A stretch of DNA of 64,000 nt from Sphingobium sp. 15-1 (GTDB lineage Bacteria > Pseudomonadota > Alphaproteobacteria > Sphingomonadales > Sphingomonadaceae): the NCBI RefSeq assembly GCF_013375535.1, contig NZ_JABXJG010000001.1, forward strand, positions 558,001 to 622,000, written 5' to 3'. Within the stretch, counting starts at the first letter, position 1, and each line of letters begins with the position of its first letter. The translations under genes and the position numbers were made by a program. The notes under the pieces were generated by a model, which was not told the DNA's origin, made no database searches, and worked only from the letters and a program-made list of their open reading frames with translations. Below are positions 27,801 to 35,937 of this stretch, one piece after another.

Positions 27801-30800
27801 TCCGGCGGCGGGCGGCGCGGTGACGGCGGTCACTGGCGGCACGGTCGGCGGCAATGCGGTCGGCAGCTATGGCACGCTCGTCCTCAATGCTTCGGGCGGC
27901 TATACCTATACGCTGACCAATGGCTTGGCGGCGGTCCAGCATCTGGACGACGGCCAGACGCTGACGGACAGCTTCACCTATACGATCACGGACGGCGACG
28001 GCGACAGCACGACTGCCGTGCTACGCATCACCATCCAGGGCACCAATGACGCGCCGCAGGTCGGCAGCGGCATCGCGGTCGTCTCGGAAGAGGGGCTGAC
28101 CGGCGCCAATGCCGACACCGCACCCGGCCTGCCGAACGACACCACCAATGCGACGGTGGCGACCGGCACGATCACCGCGAGCGACGTGGACGGCGACGGC
28201 ATCAGCATGACGCTGGGCAATCCGGGCGCGGTGCTGACCGCCGACGGCCTGCCCGTCACCTGGAGCGGCGTCGGCACGCAGACGCTGACCGGCTCGGTCG
28301 GCGCGGTGCCGGTGATCACGATCACCATCACCAATGGCGGCGCCTATACGGTGACGCTGCTGCAGTCGGTCGATCACAGCGGCATCAATGCCGAGGATGT
28401 GAAGAACTTCCTGGTCCCCGTGAACGTCAGCGACGGCACCGCCACGGTCGCCACCAGCATCGCCGTCACGATCGAGGATGACAGCCCGATCGCCGTCGAC
28501 GACAATGTGACGACCATCGAAAAGGCGGCCGCCTCCACTGGCAATGTCCTCACCAACGACCATGTCGGCGCGGACACGCCCGGCGCCGTCGTATCGGTCG
28601 GCGGCAACGCCATCGCCCTGGGCGGCAGCCAGACGGTCGTCGGCGCCTATGGCACGTTGCAGCTATTCTCCGACGGCAGCTACATCTACACGCCCAAGGC
28701 TTCGGTGCCTTCGGGATCGTTCGACAGCTTCACCTATGTCATGCGCGATGCCGACAATGATACGGCCAGCGCAACGCTGAAGTTCACCTTCCAGGGCGAC
28801 GCGAACAAGCCGACGGCGGACAACACCGCCGCCAAGCTGGATGATGACGGCCTGACCGGCGGCAACGCGGCCAGCACGACCGGCGACGTCGACGCCAATG
28901 TGGGCGACAACGGCTTGGCCGGCCCCAGCGAGGCGAGCTACAGCGGCACCTTGCCCTTCACCTTCGGCGCCGACGGCGGCGGCAGCGTGAGCTTCGCCAA
29001 TCTGAACGGCACGACCGGCACGGTTGGTACGGACACCGTATCCTATAGCTGGAACGGCACGACCAACACGCTGACCGCTACCATTACGACGGTCGGTGGC
29101 CGGGGCACGCCGCTGTTCCAGGTCGTCGTCAATCCGACGACCGGCGCCTATACGGTGACATTGCTCGACAATGTGCTGCACGCGGCGGGCGGGAATGAGA
29201 ATGACGCCTCGGTCAGCCTCAATTTCCTCGTCACTGACGGCGACTATAACGCCACGACCAACCCCACATCCTCGGCCATCGGGCAGCTCAACATCTCGTT
29301 CAACGACGACATGCCCAGCGCCTTCACGCCGGCGGCGGGATCGGTGGCGAACAATGACAGTCCGGCGACGGCCTTCAACCTCAACTTCGCCAGCGTGGCG
29401 GGCGCCGATGGCGTCGGCAATGCGCTGTTCACTATCACAGACGGCGCGCCCGCCAAGGATACCAGCGGCGCGACGCTGCGCCTGGCCGGCGAAGACCTGT
29501 TCATCTTCGGCAACGGCACGAATGTGCTGACGGCGAAGACGGCGGACGGCGACATCGGCTACACCATCACGCTTCAGCCGGGGACGGACAAATATGTGTT
29601 CGACCTTTACGGCACGATCACCAACGGCAGCGAGATTTCGATCAGCAGCTTCAGCGCGGCGAAGGCGGGCAACACCGACTATCGCGGCCTGGGCGTCGAT
29701 ACCACCGATGCCATTGACGTGCTGTTCTCCGGCCGCAGCGCTTCGGGCGCCCGGGGATCGGTCAACACCGACAGCGACTCGATCGGCGTCGACAACCAGT
29801 CGGTCAATCCCGACGAGGCGGTGCGCATCGACCTCATCAAGACGCTGGTAGGCAATCCCGCCACCACCACCGGCTTTGCCTATGCCGATCACCAGAGCGT
29901 GATCAGCTTCGAGCAGAATATCGCTCAGGTCGGCGGCAATCCCAGCAACACCGTGTCGATCAAGGTCACGGCCATCGATGCCGACAATGACCAGGATCTG
30001 GGCTTCTCTTCCGTGACGCCGGAAGCGGGCGAAAGCTTCGTCCCGATCGCCAAGGTGATCGTGACGGACGTCAGCACCGGCAATGTCTACAGCTTCACCG
30101 GATCGGGGACGCAGGGCAGCATCGGCGTGACCTTCGCTTCGGGCAGCGTCACCATCACCGGCCTGCAGGTGAACGACAAATATGAGATTGTCGGCACCAA
30201 GGGCTTCGATGCGGTGCTGGTGGAATCGCCGCACGTCAACAATCCGTTCGACCTTGGCGTCTTCTCGGTCGAGACGCTGAACAGCGGCGCCCCGATCAAC
30301 ATCAACCACGCCATCGTCGCTTCGGATGCCGACGGCGACAGCGTCAACAGCTCGGTCAGCGTCACGCTGACCCCGGTCGCCGTGCCGCCGGTCGCCATCG
30401 ACCTGGACGGCGACGGGCTGGAGTTCGTCGGCCTGTCGGGTGGCGTGACCCACGACTATGGTCATGGTGCGGTCGCGACGGCCTGGGTGTCTTCCGACGA
30501 TGGCCTGCTCGCCCATGCGACGGGCGGTGGCTATGACATCGTCTTTGCCGACGACGCGCCCGGCGCGGCGAGCGACCTGGACGGCCTGCGCCTTGCCTAT
30601 GACGGCAATGGCGACGGCGTGTTCGATGCCAAGGATGCCGCATTCGCTGAATTCGGCGTGTGGCAGGACGCAAACGGCAATGGTGTGGTCGACGCGGGCG
30701 AATTCAAGTCGCTCACCGATGCCGGCATTGCCGCGATCGAACTGAACGCCGACGGCAAGAGCTACACCGCCGCCAATGGCGACGTCACCGTGCTGGGCGA

Positions 30801-31560
30801 AGCGAGCTTCGTCCGCACCGACGGCACCAAGGGCACGATTGGCGACGTGCTGTTTGCGACCGGCGCCAAGGAAAGCGATGCCAGCAAGACGGAGAGCACG
30901 GCCAGCGGTTTCAACCAGGCGCTGGTAGCGGCCAGCCTGGTCGCGGTGGCGGGCGCAACCGTCCCCACGACCGAGGAACAGCCCGCGCCCACCACGGGCG
31001 AAAGCGCTGCGCCGGTCACGGAAACCGCGCCCGCCGCGACGGTCACGGCCGAGCCGGCGACCACGCAGGAAGACTCGTCGAAGATCGCGGCGACCGAAGA
31101 CAAGGCGACCCATGAGGAGCCCGCCGCGCCGGCCAGCCATGGCGGTGAGGAGGCTGCGCCCGAGCATGCCACCCTGTCCGGTGGCGGCGACGCGCATGGC
31201 GCGACGACCGAAACTGCCGAGGCGCCGCAGCCCGATCTGGGCAGCCACCAGGGGCTGCTGGCGCAGTCGATCGACCTGCCGCCTGCCTTTGATGGCAATG
31301 CGGCGGCGGTCCTGGCGGCCCAACAGGCAGCTCCGGCAGCGAATGCGGCCGAAGTCGTGAAGGAAGCGCTGGGCGCCCATGACGCGCCGAACATCGACGC
31401 GCTGTTGGCCGCCCTGCCGGGTGGCGAGCATCCCGCAACGCCCATTTTGCTGAGCCCGATCGCGGGCGAGGCGGTGGACAGCGGGCATCTGGCGGCGGCC
31501 ACCGCCATCTTCGAAGCGGCGATGGTCGCGCATGAAGCGATGGCGGTCGCCCATGGCTGA
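21853..31560 (+). CDS. Giant repeat adhesin (BapA/LapA-like, type I secreted)
   Basis: A 3235-residue acidic, Cys-poor surface protein. Residues 1-117 resemble the N-terminal part of BapA/LapA-type adhesins (NQIEVSGRNLIVHLPDGTD). PAAG at 118-121 matches a LapG-type dialanine cleavage site. About 18-19 tandem cadherin/VCBS-like domains follow (to about residue 2840), each ending like DGDGDTSTATLTI and starting like DDVPTAVND. Then comes a calcium-type module (about 2848-3006) with DLDGDGLEF, YDGNGDGVFDAKDA and QDANGNGVVDAGEF. The last 220 residues are Ala/Glu/His-rich. No RTX nonapeptides are seen. The start is ATG 21853 behind GGGATGGACA. Export is expected through the type I genes downstream. 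Confidence 0.9.
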   Translation: MDFERDWNSKDTADHQQALHPEAAALAAKGKAVHPGKMHHADVVRTVAPNPDGTVVLPAGTDINQIEVSGRNLIVHLPDGTDMVILDGAVVMPRLVVGDVEIPSVNLAALLIGEEPQPAAGPPRSSGGNFLGPDGDVGDPHGLGDLLPPTELLFPQPETREILPIAPDEEPEVTIITPDQPTGATAATAGVSEAGLPARGGEPAGSAAASDSERTTGTIAITANDGLAGVTINGVAIATVGQTVTTPLGVLTITSIAPGAIGYSYVLSDNVVGAPPAEVFTVIVTDNDGDQASATLTISIADDAPTAVNDVDSVTEDGPLVADGNVLTGSGGSDANTTDGVADIQGADGAVVSTAGTFQGTYGTLTLSASGAYSYTLANGNAAVQFLVPGQTLTDSFSYTITDADGDTSTATLTITINGADDGITITGLNGAPGIEGAEVVLLENDLADGSSPDAAGLTKTGSFGVSGADGLSGVTVGGVSVLANGAFVAGQVVTTPVGTLTITGFTATATQGGVPTAGTFTYSFVLTDNSLGHGAAGADSILQSFAVVATDRNGSTANATVDVQIVDDVPTANNDVDGVAAGTYGPETGNVITGAGTVSGAAGADVKGADGAVVATTGTFEGAYGTLTLNADGSYSYVRAAGTPGGVSDSFSYTLRDGDGDTSTATLRIDIANSDVMIISIPKVGEGTIVDESGLTDPMGSNAGSGVDTTDGTITYTAPDGPASVTINNIPITGVGQEIVTDKGILTITGLNEGSIDYSYTLTTNTAGDNVTDSFVVTVTDVDGDQATDTLTITIIDDVPTAVNDADSVREDGPLVADGNVIAGSGGTDANATDGNADVQGADGAHVSAIVFGETAGTVGAPLAGLYGSLVIQADGSYAYTLNNENGVVQGLDKNQTLTETFTYTLTDGDGDHSSATITITIQGNDDGVTISGLDGEGAEETVFENDLPGGSSEDAAALTQTGSFTLSALDGVATITVGGQAIFGANGFISGVTLSNAYGTLSITGFTPTVGADGDVIGGTVSYSYVLGDNTLLHTGANDGSLTDSFSVVVTDTDGSTDSASLDIRVVDDVPTAVDDVAGQLTENAAVTIDVFANDVAGADGVNLASGVALETGAAKGTVVYQGNGVFLYTPNAGAEGSDSFTYTITDGDGDKSTATVTINLLQDSTPTVSVTDMTVSEAGLPGGTQAEGNSETATGAMTIATGGDTLTKVEVQDKNGAWVDVTAATAGTPVVVAGAAGALTVTSDGAGHYSYSYTLAVNDPTHPDNNPLDGDGISGAADPKAGDAFAVRVTDSDGDLSPADTINVTVLDDAPIATADSGSVSEGDSLIVATADGVLHNDQPGADGYAPGVVGVAKGGDASSPVSGQVGTAVAGDYGTLTLFADGSYRYDATPNVISADKQDVFVYTIRDGDGDLATTTLTINVANVALAADNQTKTVFEAALDTSITGDDIAAGSVTGSTPGEPTETATGQLNVTGAIGYTLTSSATGSHGQILLNSDGSYTYTLTSPVDGPTANDGALPLAGVEVFTYQAVDGAGNIANGTITIDVVDDVPTAADDTARTVAEDGADISGNVLTNDTQGADGATLTSVTIGGVTTAINAVGTTNVSTSFGAYTFTAAGAWTFNPSTNLNNANGVSAGFSYVITDGDGDQSTAVQPITVTDGAEPGASGPITLALDDQNLAGGTSSGNPDSTSGTITFTPGSDAITSIVFGGIGGLTGDLTWLRVSDTKITGSDERGVVVTLDLSVTGNVATVTATLNDNYDTHPGVNVDDLVALGSVQVIAQDTDGDTATGTVSVTVSDDLPVVSANPVVQLDDDALGGNPNGTGDDANSLNATGTLGHDYRADGAGGITLLATGAPAGFTYESTGSVLLVKQGSTTVLTVTLTDPVAGTYSVAQNAAIVHPLGSDENNVSFDIAYRVTDADNDTATGTLTINVDDDTPVAADDTDVVKEDVTLTASGNVLTGAGSDGNPAGADSLGADGPAAGGAVTAVTGGTVGGNAVGSYGTLVLNASGGYTYTLTNGLAAVQHLDDGQTLTDSFTYTITDGDGDSTTAVLRITIQGTNDAPQVGSGIAVVSEEGLTGANADTAPGLPNDTTNATVATGTITASDVDGDGISMTLGNPGAVLTADGLPVTWSGVGTQTLTGSVGAVPVITITITNGGAYTVTLLQSVDHSGINAEDVKNFLVPVNVSDGTATVATSIAVTIEDDSPIAVDDNVTTIEKAAASTGNVLTNDHVGADTPGAVVSVGGNAIALGGSQTVVGAYGTLQLFSDGSYIYTPKASVPSGSFDSFTYVMRDADNDTASATLKFTFQGDANKPTADNTAAKLDDDGLTGGNAASTTGDVDANVGDNGLAGPSEASYSGTLPFTFGADGGGSVSFANLNGTTGTVGTDTVSYSWNGTTNTLTATITTVGGRGTPLFQVVVNPTTGAYTVTLLDNVLHAAGGNENDASVSLNFLVTDGDYNATTNPTSSAIGQLNISFNDDMPSAFTPAAGSVANNDSPATAFNLNFASVAGADGVGNALFTITDGAPAKDTSGATLRLAGEDLFIFGNGTNVLTAKTADGDIGYTITLQPGTDKYVFDLYGTITNGSEISISSFSAAKAGNTDYRGLGVDTTDAIDVLFSGRSASGARGSVNTDSDSIGVDNQSVNPDEAVRIDLIKTLVGNPATTTGFAYADHQSVISFEQNIAQVGGNPSNTVSIKVTAIDADNDQDLGFSSVTPEAGESFVPIAKVIVTDVSTGNVYSFTGSGTQGSIGVTFASGSVTITGLQVNDKYEIVGTKGFDAVLVESPHVNNPFDLGVFSVETLNSGAPININHAIVASDADGDSVNSSVSVTLTPVAVPPVAIDLDGDGLEFVGLSGGVTHDYGHGAVATAWVSSDDGLLAHATGGGYDIVFADDAPGAASDLDGLRLAYDGNGDGVFDAKDAAFAEFGVWQDANGNGVVDAGEFKSLTDAGIAAIELNADGKSYTAANGDVTVLGEASFVRTDGTKGTIGDVLFATGAKESDASKTESTASGFNQALVAASLVAVAGATVPTTEEQPAPTTGESAAPVTETAPAATVTAEPATTQEDSSKIAATEDKATHEEPAAPASHGGEEAAPEHATLSGGGDAHGATTETAEAPQPDLGSHQGLLAQSIDLPPAFDGNAAAVLAAQQAAPAANAAEVVKEALGAHDAPNIDALLAALPGGEHPATPILLSPIAGEAVDSGHLAAATAIFEAAMVAHEAMAVAHG

Positions 31561-31612
31561 TTTTGGGGCCGATCTGGAAATTTTCTCGCGGGGAATCTTG
31601 GGGAGAGTGAAT

Positions 31613-32320
31613 ATGCGAAATGCAGTTGGAAAGGCGGCGGCCGTCGGGCTGGTGACTGCCATGCTGACGACTACGGCGGCCTGGGCTGCGCCTGCTTCGC
31701 CCTTGCTGCAACTGGGCAAGTCCGAACTGAGGGATGCGCTCACCAGCCGTTACGACACGGCGGTCAAGGCGGTGAACGACGCCACCGTGCTCGCGGCGCA
31801 GGACAGCCGCTGGACCTATGCCGTCGAGGCGAAGAACCAGTGCGGCATCGCCATCGGTTTCATCAAATCCGGCACGAAGGATGCGGACAGCATCAACAAG
31901 TGCGACGACTTTGTGGCACGCCTTTCGGCGCCGCCACCGCCGCCGGTGTCGGCAGCTTCAGCCCCACCCGCGCTGGACTGTACGGCACCGGCGGTGTCCA
32001 TCTTCTTCGACTGGAACATGGACACGCCGCTTTCCGAAGGGGCGAGCACCACCTCCACGCTGACGCAGACGGCGGCGCAGTGCGGCTGGAAGCGCTTTGG
32101 CGTCACCGGCTACACTGACACGTCGGGCAGCAACCGTTATAATGACGGCCTGTCGCTGCGCCGCGCGCAGAATGTCGCCAGCCTGATGAGCCAGGGCGGC
32201 ATCGCCACCGATGCGATGACCGTCAATGGCCTGGGCGAAACCCAGCTCAAGATCGAAACCGCCGATGGTGTGCGCGAACCGATGAACCGTCGGGTCGAAA
32301 TCACCGCCAGCGCGAATTAA
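31613..32320 (+). CDS. OmpA-family outer membrane/periplasmic protein
   Basis: A 235-residue protein with a signal peptide (about 1-25, ending AAWA), a helical middle with two Cys, a Pro-rich linker (APPPPPVSAASAPP) and a C-terminal OmpA/MotB-type peptidoglycan-binding domain. The domain shows VSIFFDWNMDTPL, the GYTDTSGSNRYNDGLSLRRAQNV stretch and the closing NRRVEIT. The start at 31613 is behind GGGGAGAGTGAAT. It lies between the adhesin and the TolC homologue; OmpA-like proteins often sit in such type I secretion operons and may anchor the complex to the wall. Confidence 0.87.
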   Translation: MRNAVGKAAAVGLVTAMLTTTAAWAAPASPLLQLGKSELRDALTSRYDTAVKAVNDATVLAAQDSRWTYAVEAKNQCGIAIGFIKSGTKDADSINKCDDFVARLSAPPPPPVSAASAPPALDCTAPAVSIFFDWNMDTPLSEGASTTSTLTQTAAQCGWKRFGVTGYTDTSGSNRYNDGLSLRRAQNVASLMSQGGIATDAMTVNGLGETQLKIETADGVREPMNRRVEITASAN

Positions 32321-32332
32321 GGGGAGGAAGGC

Positions 32333-33727
32333 ATGACTATCATGCGCAAGACATGCGGCAGCCTGATCGCCCTTTGTGCGGCGGCCATGGTGAGCACGGG
32401 CTGGGCCCAGACCACCGATCTCAAGAGCGCGATCGCCGCGGCGATCGACAGCCATCCGGAGATCAACCAGGCAATCCAGAACAAGGAAGCGATCGAGTTC
32501 GAACGCGAACAGGCGCAGGGGCTTTACCTGCCCCGCGTCAGCGTCGAGGGATCGGCCGGCGTCCGCCGTCTGGAAAACGCCACCCGCCGCGCTCTCAACC
32601 TTGACGACCAGACGCTCTGGCCGCTGGAAGCGAGCGTGCGGGCCGAAGAGACCGTCTGGGACTCTGGCTATCGCAGCGCTGAAAAGCGCCGGCAGGCGGC
32701 CCGCACGGACGGCGCGGCCTTGCGCGTCGGGGAGCGCTCGCAGTTCGTGGCGCTGAACGTCACCCGCCAATATCTCGACTATATGCTCCAGCAGCGGGTC
32801 GTGGCGGCGGCGGACGACAATATCGCCTTCCACCGCAAGTTGCTGGGCGATTTGGGCGAAGGCGTGACCAAGGGGTCGATCAGCATCGCTGACCAGCAGC
32901 AGGCCGAGGAACGGCTCCAGGCCGCCCTTGTCCGCAAGAGCGAGGCGGAGCAGGACATGACCAATGCGGCCATTTCCTTCCGCACGCTGACCGGCCTTTC
33001 CATCGATCAGGTCACCATGCCTGATCCGGTGACGAGCGCCGTGCCGCCGACGCTGGACGAAGCGATCGCCGCCGCGCGCACCCACAATCCGCTGGTCCGC
33101 GAGGCGGAGGCCGATATTCAGGCGGCCCATGCCGTGGTGGATGAGGCCAAGTCCGAGCTCGGGCCGACGGTCTCGCTGGAAGGAACCGGCCGCGTCGGTC
33201 AGGATGTGGACGGCTTCAAGGGCAACACCAACGACATTCAGGGCCGGGTGGTCGTGCGTTGGCAGCTTTACAATGGCGGCATCAACCGGGCGAAGGTCCA
33301 GGAAATGACCCGCCGGTCGAGCGAAGCGCGTTTCCGCCTGAGCCAGCGTCAGCGCGAAGCGGAGGAAGATGTCCGCACCGCCTGGAATCGCTGGGATACG
33401 GAAAAGAAGCGCGTTACCGACCTGTCGCGGCAGGGCACGGTGTCCGACGGGCTGCTGGTGTCCTATCGCGAGCAGTTCAATGTCGGGCGGCGCTCGTTGC
33501 TGGACGTTCTGGACAGCCAGAACACCCGCTTCAACACGCAGGTACGGACCGAGACGGCGCGTTTCTCCGAGATTTTCGCGCAATATCAGATCCTGGCCGC
33601 CACCAACACGCTGCTGGATACTCTGGGCATAGCGGCTCCTTCGGGCGCAAACCCCTATGCGCGGAAGAAATATGACGTCCCCGATCTGCCGCCCGCTGAA
33701 TTGCAGCGGCGGCGTTATCCGGGCTAA
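32333..33727 (+). CDS. TolC-family outer membrane channel of the adhesin secretion system
   Basis: A 464-residue outer-membrane efflux protein, expected to be the exit duct (LapE/AggA role) of the type I secretor. A signal peptide (about 1-26, ending GWAQ) is followed by two OEP repeats. Each has long Ala/Arg/Glu-rich helices (for example AIAAAIDSHPEINQAIQNKE and the second half TLDEAIAAARTHNPLVREAE) and the VVRWQLYNGG strand. The GRRSLLDVLDSQN motif near the end is typical of the family. GGGGAGGAAGGC precedes the ATG. It lies 12 bases after the OmpA-like gene and 50 before the ATPase. Confidence 0.93.
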   Translation: MTIMRKTCGSLIALCAAAMVSTGWAQTTDLKSAIAAAIDSHPEINQAIQNKEAIEFEREQAQGLYLPRVSVEGSAGVRRLENATRRALNLDDQTLWPLEASVRAEETVWDSGYRSAEKRRQAARTDGAALRVGERSQFVALNVTRQYLDYMLQQRVVAAADDNIAFHRKLLGDLGEGVTKGSISIADQQQAEERLQAALVRKSEAEQDMTNAAISFRTLTGLSIDQVTMPDPVTSAVPPTLDEAIAAARTHNPLVREAEADIQAAHAVVDEAKSELGPTVSLEGTGRVGQDVDGFKGNTNDIQGRVVVRWQLYNGGINRAKVQEMTRRSSEARFRLSQRQREAEEDVRTAWNRWDTEKKRVTDLSRQGTVSDGLLVSYREQFNVGRRSLLDVLDSQNTRFNTQVRTETARFSEIFAQYQILAATNTLLDTLGIAAPSGANPYARKKYDVPDLPPAELQRRRYPG

Positions 33728-33777
33728 GATCCATCTTTGGGGCCATCCGGGCGCAAGCCCGGATGGGCGGGGAAACA

Positions 33778-35937
33778 ATGTTGGAACGAAGCACACTCAG
33801 TCTGGCCGAATGGCTGGACCATCAAGGCACGCCCAGCGACGAGCTGGTGGAGAGCATCGCCCATGCGGCGCGGCATTTCGACCGGTCGCCGGGTATCGTA
33901 AGCCTTCGCGCGGGCCTGGCCGTCGATGAATCCGGGCGCTTGCCCTTTCATCAGGCGGAATCCGCGCTCGACCAGATCGGTCTTTTGAGCGATCACGTCC
34001 GGGGCCGTCTGGACAAATGGCGGCCGGGCAATCTGCCCGCCATATTGCCGCTCCGTGGCGGACGCTTCCTGCTGCTGCTGGACATCAAGGCTGGCGATGT
34101 GCTGGTTCAGCTTCCGCATGCGGATGAAGCGGTCTGGGCGCCGCTCAGCGATCTCGAAGGCTATTTCACCGGCGAGGCGCTGGTGGTCATGGCCGATCAT
34201 GGCCGTGAACGGGCCGAGGAACGCCCCTGGGACGAACGCGCCCGCCAGCACTGGTTCTGGCGCGAAGTGTGGCGCGCCCGCAGCGGCTTCGGCTACGTCA
34301 TGCTGGCGGCAGGAATCATCAATCTGCTCGCCTTCGCGCTGCCGCTGTTCACGATGAACGTCTATGACCGGATCATCCCGAACAAGGCGGCTTCCAGCCT
34401 CTGGGTGCTGGGCGTCGGCGTCATGCTGGCCTTCAGCCTCGACTTCGCGCTGCGCATCGCCCGCGCCAGGCTGGTGGACGAGGCGGGGCGGGAAATCGAC
34501 GAACGCCTCTCGCAACGCCTGTTCGAAAAGGTGCTGAACACCCCGCTCGCAAGCCGCTCCGGCAGCACCGGGGCGTTGGCGCGGCGCGTGTCGGAATTCG
34601 AATCCGTGCGTGAATTCTTCACCTCGACCACTGTGGTCCTGGTGGTGGACATCGCCTTCCTCTTCTTCTTCGTTGGCATTATCGCGCTTCTGGGGGGCTG
34701 GCTGGCCATCGTACCGGTCGTCATGATGGGGATCATGGCGAGCGCAGGTTGGTTCCTGCAACGGTCGATGGCCCGCCTGTCACGCGATGCCCAGGCGGAC
34801 TCCAGCCTGCAAAGCGCGGCCCTGGTCGAAGCCATTGGCGGCATCGAGACGCTGAAGGCCTGCCGCGCCGAAGGACGGATGCTGGAGCGCTGGCGCCGCT
34901 ACGCCCGGATGAGCGCGGCGACGCAGGAAAAGCTGCGGCGGCTTTCCTCCAAGAGCGTCACGCTGGCGGCCCTCTGCCAGCAGGTGACGAGCATCGCGCT
35001 GGTTATCGGCGGCTTCTACATGTTCGCGGCGGGCAATATTTCGATGGGCGCGATCATCGCCATCGTCATGCTGGCCGGGCGTTCGCTGGCCCCTGTCGGC
35101 CAACTCGCCTTCGTGATCGTGCGGGCGCGGCAAGCGATGACAACGCTCGACAGCCTCCAGACACTGATCGATCAACCCGACGAGCGGCTGGACGGCGCGC
35201 GGGGCATCATCCCCAAAATCCGCAAGGGCGCGATCGTCGCGCAGGGGCTGGAATTCGCCTATCCCGGCGCCAACCAGCCCAGTCTGCGCGGAATCGACCT
35301 GCGCATCGAACCGGGCGAGCGCATCGGCCTGATCGGCCGGGTGGCGTCGGGCAAGTCGACGCTGGGCCGAGTGATCTGCGGCCTTTATCCGCCGACCGGG
35401 GGTCTATTGACTATCGATGAGGTGGACAGCCGCCAATATCACCCGCATGAGTTGCGCTCCGCCTTCCGCTATGTCGGGCAGGATGCCGAGTTGTTCAGCG
35501 GATCGGTGCGCGAGAATCTGCTGCTGGGCGCTCGCGAAGCCAGCGACGAAAAGCTGCTGGAGGCGCTGGAACGTTCGGGCGCGGCGCGCTTCTTCGGACG
35601 CGATGCGGCGGGCTTCGACCTGCATATCGGGGAACGCGGCAGCCGCCTCTCGGGCGGACAGCGCAGCTTCCTGGTCATGGCGCGCGCGCTGGTGGAACCG
35701 GCCAAGCTGCTCTTCCTGGACGAGCCGACCGGCGCGATGGACAATCAGACCGAGAATCTCTTCATCGACCATCTGGAAAAGGCGCTTGAGCCGGACCAGA
35801 CGCTGATCGTGTCGACCCACCGCCATGCGCTGCTGCGGATCGTGGACCGGCTGATCGTGATCGATCAGGGCGTGGTGCTGGCCGACGGCCCGCGTGACGA
35901 GATCATCGGCCAGCTCCAGCGGGGGGCTGGACAATGA
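33778..35937 (+). CDS. Type I secretion ABC transporter with degenerate C39 domain (LapB-like)
   Basis: A 719-residue inner-membrane exporter. The N-terminal domain (1-150) has the place of a C39 peptidase but no catalytic Cys, as in LapB/HlyB-type transporters that bind but do not cut the substrate. Five to six membrane helices (about 170-430) follow. The nucleotide-binding domain has Walker A GRVASGKST (about 520), signature LSGGQ (about 625), Walker B LLFLDEPT and the switch His in STHRH. Start 33778 is behind GGGGAAACA; the ATG at 33763 is an alternative. It overlaps the hydrolase gene by ATGA. Confidence 0.94.
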   Translation: MLERSTLSLAEWLDHQGTPSDELVESIAHAARHFDRSPGIVSLRAGLAVDESGRLPFHQAESALDQIGLLSDHVRGRLDKWRPGNLPAILPLRGGRFLLLLDIKAGDVLVQLPHADEAVWAPLSDLEGYFTGEALVVMADHGRERAEERPWDERARQHWFWREVWRARSGFGYVMLAAGIINLLAFALPLFTMNVYDRIIPNKAASSLWVLGVGVMLAFSLDFALRIARARLVDEAGREIDERLSQRLFEKVLNTPLASRSGSTGALARRVSEFESVREFFTSTTVVLVVDIAFLFFFVGIIALLGGWLAIVPVVMMGIMASAGWFLQRSMARLSRDAQADSSLQSAALVEAIGGIETLKACRAEGRMLERWRRYARMSAATQEKLRRLSSKSVTLAALCQQVTSIALVIGGFYMFAAGNISMGAIIAIVMLAGRSLAPVGQLAFVIVRARQAMTTLDSLQTLIDQPDERLDGARGIIPKIRKGAIVAQGLEFAYPGANQPSLRGIDLRIEPGERIGLIGRVASGKSTLGRVICGLYPPTGGLLTIDEVDSRQYHPHELRSAFRYVGQDAELFSGSVRENLLLGAREASDEKLLEALERSGAARFFGRDAAGFDLHIGERGSRLSGGQRSFLVMARALVEPAKLLFLDEPTGAMDNQTENLFIDHLEKALEPDQTLIVSTHRHALLRIVDRLIVIDQGVVLADGPRDEIIGQLQRGAGQ

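Noticed and set aside
24106..27942. Antisense open frame of more than 1200 codons inside the adhesin gene
   Set aside because: It is a shadow of the GC-rich repeat codons; composition is Arg/His/Asp-rich with no domain or ribosome site.
28663..31743. Second very long antisense frame opposite the adhesin 3' part
   Set aside because: Same cause as above; it also runs across the start of the OmpA-like gene.
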